This document shows, piece after piece, positions 6,373-9,017 of a DNA stretch of 9,017 nucleotides. Position 1 is the first letter of the stretch, and every line of letters starts with the position of its first letter. Source of the stretch: Candidatus Coatesiibacteriota bacterium (GTDB lineage Bacteria > Oederibacteriota > CAKKQC01); contig JAHFSL010000069.1 in the NCBI GenBank assembly GCA_023265785.1, positions 1 to 9,017 on the forward strand, in the 5' to 3' direction. A program made the translations under genes and the position numbers. A model generated the notes under the pieces. The model was given only the letters and a program-made list of their open reading frames with translations. It had not been told where the DNA came from and did no database searches.

Positions 6373-7646
6373 GGTGTCCTCCTCGTCAGCGCGCGGGACG
6401 CGATGTCCCGGCGGTAATGCATCCCGTCAAATGTAATTTGTTCAAGCGCCGTGTACGCCGCGGCGACCGCCCCTTCCAGGGAGGCGGCCCGCCCGACCAC
6501 GTTCAGCACCCGGCCCCCGGCCGTCCGGAGCGACCCGTCCATCATTCGGGTGCCCGCGTGAAAAATCAAGGCGCCGGTGGCCCCGGCCGCCTCGAGGCCC
6601 TGAATGGCCAGCCCGGAGCGGTATTCGCCGGGGTAGCCGCCGGAGGCGGCCACGACGCAGGCCGCCGCCCCACGCGAAAACCGCAGGCGGTCGCGCGCAA
6701 ACCCGGTTCCCACGCTCTCCATCATCAGGAGGAGGAGGTCCTCGTCCAGCAGGGGAAGGACCGCCTGGGTCTCCGGGTCGCCGAACCGGCAGTTGAACTC
6801 GATGACCTTGAGGCCGTCCCGGGTCAGGATCAGCCCGGCGTACAGGAGCCCCCGGAACGGCGTGCCCTGCTCGGCCATGCCTTCAATGACGGGCGTGATG
6901 ACCCGAGCCATCGCCTCGTCCACGACCCCGGCGGCCAGGTGCGGGACGGGGGTGTAGGCGCCCATGCCGCCGGTGTTTGGCCCGGTGTCACCATCCCCGA
7001 TGCGTTTGTGGTCCTGCGCGGGGACCATCGCCAGACCCCGGCGGCCGTCGCTGATCGCGAAGAGCGAGACCTCCTCACCGTCCAGGAACTCCTCAACCAG
7101 CACGAGGTCCCCTGCTGCTCCGAAAGCCCGGTCACGCATCATGGTCCGGATCGCGGTCTCCGCGGCCGCCCGGTCCGGCGCGATCACGACGCCCTTGCCG
7201 GCCGCCAGCCCGTCCGCCTTGATGACATAGGGCGGGGTGAACTCGTCGAGTGCCGCCAGGGCGCGGGCCTCATTGGGGCACGGCACGGCCCGGCCCGCCG
7301 GGACGCCCTTCATCTTCATCACGGTCTTGGCGAACGCCTTGGAGGTCTCGATCCGCGCGGCCGCCCGCGTGGGGCCGAAAATCGGCAGGCCCTCCTTCTG
7401 GAAGGCGTCCACGAGCCCCGCCGCGAGCGGCGTTTCCGGGCCGACCACGGTCAGTTCGATGTGCATGTCGTGCGCGAAGGCGATGAGTTCCGGGATGTCA
7501 TCGGCGCGGACGCCCACGCAGGTGCCCAGGGCCGCCATCCCCGGGTTGCCGGGCGCGCAGAACAGGTGGGTGCAGTGGGAACTCTGTTTCAGCTTCCAGG
7601 CCAGGGCGTGCTCGCGGCCGCCCGAGCCGACCAGGAGAACCTTCAT
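6369..7646 (-). CDS. purD: Phosphoribosylamine--glycine ligase (GAR synthetase, PurD)
   Basis: 425 residues, full length for the family. It catalyses ATP-dependent joining of glycine to 5-phosphoribosylamine, the second step of IMP synthesis. Seen: the N-terminal 'MKVLLVGSGGREHALAW' (1-17); 'APGNPG' (31-36); 'VVGPETPLAAGLVD' (67-80); the ATP-grasp region with 'TSKAFAK' (101-107), 'VIKADGLAAGKGV' (141-153) and 'VEEFLDGEEVS' (184-194); the GARS signature with 'AQDHKRIGDGDTGPNTGGM' starting at 210; metal/ATP acids in 'VIEFNCRFGDPETQ' (281-294); and a C-terminal domain with 'CVVAASGGYPG' (330-340). The ATG (7646-7644) overlaps the purH stop by one base (TGATG), and no separate Shine-Dalgarno is visible, so translation is probably coupled to purH. 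The frame has about 90 further residues open upstream, but they overlap purH and match no PurD sequence, so ATG 7646 was chosen. The stop overlaps the purE start as GTGA. Confidence 0.96.
   Translation of the reverse strand: MKVLLVGSGGREHALAWKLKQSSHCTHLFCAPGNPGMAALGTCVGVRADDIPELIAFAHDMHIELTVVGPETPLAAGLVDAFQKEGLPIFGPTRAAARIETSKAFAKTVMKMKGVPAGRAVPCPNEARALAALDEFTPPYVIKADGLAAGKGVVIAPDRAAAETAIRTMMRDRAFGAAGDLVLVEEFLDGEEVSLFAISDGRRGLAMVPAQDHKRIGDGDTGPNTGGMGAYTPVPHLAAGVVDEAMARVITPVIEGMAEQGTPFRGLLYAGLILTRDGLKVIEFNCRFGDPETQAVLPLLDEDLLLLMMESVGTGFARDRLRFSRGAAACVVAASGGYPGEYRSGLAIQGLEAAGATGALIFHAGTRMMDGSLRTAGGRVLNVVGRAASLEGAVAAAYTALEQITFDGMHYRRDIASRALTRRTP
6378..6384 (-). promoter_or_regulatory. Strong ribosome binding site of purE
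   Basis: On the minus strand GAGGAGG precedes the purE GTG with a 5-nt spacer (ACACC). It lies inside the last codons of purD (the Arg-Arg pair). It is the best Shine-Dalgarno match in the window, supports the GTG start, and suggests purE has its own initiation in addition to coupling. Confidence 0.8.
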
Positions 7647-8857
7647 CAATGCTTGAAGTGGCGGACGCCGGTGAATACCATGGCCATGCCGTACCGGTCG
7701 GCCACGGCGATCGTTTCCGGGTCCTTGACCGACCCGCCCGGCTGGATGATGGCCGCCACCCCTGCTTTGCCCGCGGCCTCGACACCGTCGGGATACGGAA
7801 AGAAGGCGTCGGAGCCCAGGCACGAGCCCCGTGCGGCCCCACCGGCCTGCGCCGCCGCGATGCCGACCGATCCGACCCGGTTGACCTGGCCCGCGCCGAT
7901 CCCGACCGTGCACCGATCGTGCGTGAGGACGATGGCGTTGGACACGACATGCTTGGCCACGGTCCAGGCGAAGAGGAGTTCATCGGTTTCCGCCGCGGTC
8001 GGCGCGCGCTTCGTCACGACCTTGAGGTCGGCGGCCGCCAGCTTCCGGGTGTCCGGTTCCTGCACCAGCAGGCCGCCACTGATGGAGCGCAGGGACCGGA
8101 TGGATGGGGCCTCCGGCATGCCGCCCAGGGAGAGCAGGATGAGGTTCTTGCCCGGGAAGGGGGCCGGCTTGTCGCGCAGGAGGGCGAGGGCCTCGGGGGA
8201 AAACCCGGGAGCGACGATGCCGTCGAACTTCTTCACGGTTTCGAGGACCTTCAGGATGGCCCGGGCGGCGGCGGCGTCCACCGGGCGGTTGACCGCAACC
8301 ATACCCCCGAACGCCGACAGCGCATCGGCCAGTGTCGCCCGCTCGACGGCCTCGACCAGGGAGGCCCGGGCGGCGCACCCGCACGGGTTGCGGTGCTTGA
8401 TGACGGCGCAGGCCGGGTCGGCAAATTCCAGAGCCAGCGCCAGGGCGCTGTCGAAGTCCAGGAAGTTGTTGTGCGAGACCTCCTTGCCGTTCAGGATCTC
8501 CGCGGCGGCCAGCGCCCCCGGCCGGGCCGGTTCATCGACATAGACCGCCGCGGCCTGGTGGGGGTTCTCGCCATACCGGAGCGATTGCCGGCGATGCCAC
8601 GAAAGGGCCAGCCGTTCCGGGGCACGGGCGCTGTCGCCGAAGTGTCCGGCCAGCCAGCCGGCGATCGCGGCGTCATAGGCGGCCGTCGCGGCGAACGCGC
8701 GGACGGCCAGCCTCCGGCGGGTGGCTTCAGAGAGTTTGTGATCCCCTCCGGCCAACTCCGCCGCCACGGCGGCGTAGTCCGCGGGGTCGCACACCACACC
8801 CACGGCACCGTGGTTCTTGGCCGCCGAGCGGAGGAGGGCCACCCCGCCGATATCCAC
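7646..8857 (-). CDS. purH: PurH C-terminal part: AICAR transformylase domain (downstream of an in-frame amber codon)
   Basis: This 403-residue open frame starts at a GTG immediately after TAG-CAG. It holds the end of the IMP cyclohydrolase (MGS-like) domain, 'DIGG' (2-5) and 'RSAAKNH' (10-16), and the complete AICAR transformylase domain: 'QSLRYGENPHQAA' (91-103), 'AVIKHRNPCG' (151-160, with catalytic Lys-154/His-155), 'SAFGGMVAVNR' (181-191), 'GGLLVQEPD' (261-269), 'SDAFFPYPDG' (349-358), 'IQPGGSVKD' (371-379) and the usual C-terminus 'MVFTGVRHFKH'. PurH formylates AICAR with 10-formyl-THF and closes the ring to IMP. The GTG is not the family's natural start: homologues run straight through, and the same frame continues upstream of the TAG. 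A GGAGG lies 11 nt before the GTG, so reinitiation is conceivable. Expressed alone, it would keep the transformylase domain but lack most cyclohydrolase active-site residues. The stop TGA overlaps purD. Confidence 0.87.
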   Translation of the reverse strand: MDIGGVALLRSAAKNHGAVGVVCDPADYAAVAAELAGGDHKLSEATRRRLAVRAFAATAAYDAAIAGWLAGHFGDSARAPERLALSWHRRQSLRYGENPHQAAAVYVDEPARPGALAAAEILNGKEVSHNNFLDFDSALALALEFADPACAVIKHRNPCGCAARASLVEAVERATLADALSAFGGMVAVNRPVDAAAARAILKVLETVKKFDGIVAPGFSPEALALLRDKPAPFPGKNLILLSLGGMPEAPSIRSLRSISGGLLVQEPDTRKLAAADLKVVTKRAPTAAETDELLFAWTVAKHVVSNAIVLTHDRCTVGIGAGQVNRVGSVGIAAAQAGGAARGSCLGSDAFFPYPDGVEAAGKAGVAAIIQPGGSVKDPETIAVADRYGMAMVFTGVRHFKH

Positions 8858-8860
8858 CTG

Positions 8861-8863
8861 CTA
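8861..8863 (-). other. In-frame amber codon inside purH
   Basis: The minus-strand codon TAG is followed by CAG GTG. The surrounding frame is intact PurH on both sides. TAG is the normal terminator of three other genes in this window (the phosphotransferase, the EEP hydrolase and purE), so it is not evidently reassigned. The context UAG-CAG partly resembles the leaky UAG-CAR-YYA readthrough context, but the third codon (GTG) does not fit. Confidence 0.88.
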
Positions 8864-9017
8864 GACGGCCTCCGCCAGGGTGACCCCCGGGCGGGCCACG
8901 GTCCGCTCGAAGGGGTAGAGATTGACGACCACCAGGTCGATGGCCCCGAATCCCGCGGCCTGCAGCTGGTCCGTGTGGGCGGGCAGGTCGCGGCGGGCCA
9001 GGATTCCCGCATGGATG
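8861..9017 (-). pseudogene. purH: PurH N-terminal (IMP cyclohydrolase) segment, cut by an in-frame TAG; runs off the window
   Basis: In the same frame as the downstream PurH segment, the minus strand reads 'IHAGILARRD', 'FGAIDLVVVNLYPFERTVA' and 'PGVTLAEAV' and then TAG. This matches the IMP cyclohydrolase domain around the standard sequence KxHGGILxRR...IDxVVVNLYPF...EAVENIDIGG, starting at about E. coli residue 75 by recalled alignment. The TAG sits where the family has the conserved Glu before N/Q-x-DIGG, so one GAG-to-TAG change explains it. There is no frame change and both flanks are well conserved. If translation ends here, the product lacks the DIGG Asp and the AAKN Lys of the cyclohydrolase site. 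Possible explanations are a base-call or assembly error, a strain polymorphism, a recent inactivation, or readthrough. The 5' end of the gene is outside the window. Confidence 0.8.

Noticed and set aside
7647..7913. Upstream extension of the purD frame (about 89 more residues)
   Set aside because: The extension overlaps the end of purH and does not resemble PurD; the canonical 'MKVLLVGSGGREHA' start lies at 7646.
6417..8543. 708-codon open frame on the plus strand, antisense to purD and purH
   Set aside because: Its translation is low-complexity in feel (Arg/Pro/Gly/Ala-rich) with no recognisable motif, while the opposite strand carries unmistakable PurD and PurH. Long antisense frames are expected in GC-rich coding DNA.
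8861..8863. Genome-wide reassignment of TAG (for example to Gln or pyrrolysine) as the explanation for purH
   Set aside because: Three other genes in the window end on TAG at the expected family C-terminus, so TAG is a normal stop here. Site-specific readthrough is not excluded.

Overview
The window is densely coding, GC-rich bacterial DNA, roughly two-thirds G+C by eye. The long open frames lying antisense to real genes are typical of such DNA. The gene content points to a diderm bacterium: one gene has the look of a type IX secretion (T9SS) cargo with a C-terminal sorting-like domain, and the next encodes a PorV/UPF0164-like outer-membrane beta-barrel. That pairing fits the Bacteroidota/FCB group, Elusimicrobiota-like lineages or related uncultivated phyla. 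The exact phylum cannot be fixed from the sequence alone.

Layout. Plus strand, left part: (1) a secreted beta-propeller-type repeat protein, 5' partial, ending in a 'YPNP' sorting-like domain (1-1671); (2) a PorV-like barrel with a C-terminal TPR-like segment, overlapping gene 1 by ATGA (1668-2993); (3) after a 45-bp gap, an APH-fold phosphotransferase whose Brenner motif is NGD instead of HGD (3039-3959). Minus strand, right part, transcribed toward the centre: purH (enters from the right edge and is interrupted by an in-frame TAG), purD, purE, a D-2-hydroxyacid dehydrogenase-like gene, and an endonuclease/exonuclease/phosphatase (EEP) family hydrolase. The five minus-strand genes overlap or sit within 6 bp of each other and look like one translationally coupled operon. 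The two blocks converge at position 3956-3959, where the palindrome CTAG supplies the stop codon to both strands.

Function. purH-purD-purE supplies de novo IMP synthesis: GAR synthetase, N5-CAIR mutase, and AICAR transformylase/IMP cyclohydrolase. The dehydrogenase and the EEP hydrolase ride at the end of that operon, and no purine role is evident for either. Genes 1 and 2 look like a surface-protein and export/attachment-partner pair.

Most notable points: the premature amber codon in an otherwise intact purH frame; the coupled CTD-protein/PorV-like pair with a TPR tail on the barrel; and family-defining residues replaced in PurE (His to Ala at residue 70), in the phosphotransferase (HGD to NGD) and in the dehydrogenase (GxGxxG to SxSxxG). 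There is no non-coding stretch over 300 bp. No tRNA, rRNA, CRISPR array, insertion sequence or convincing terminator was seen.
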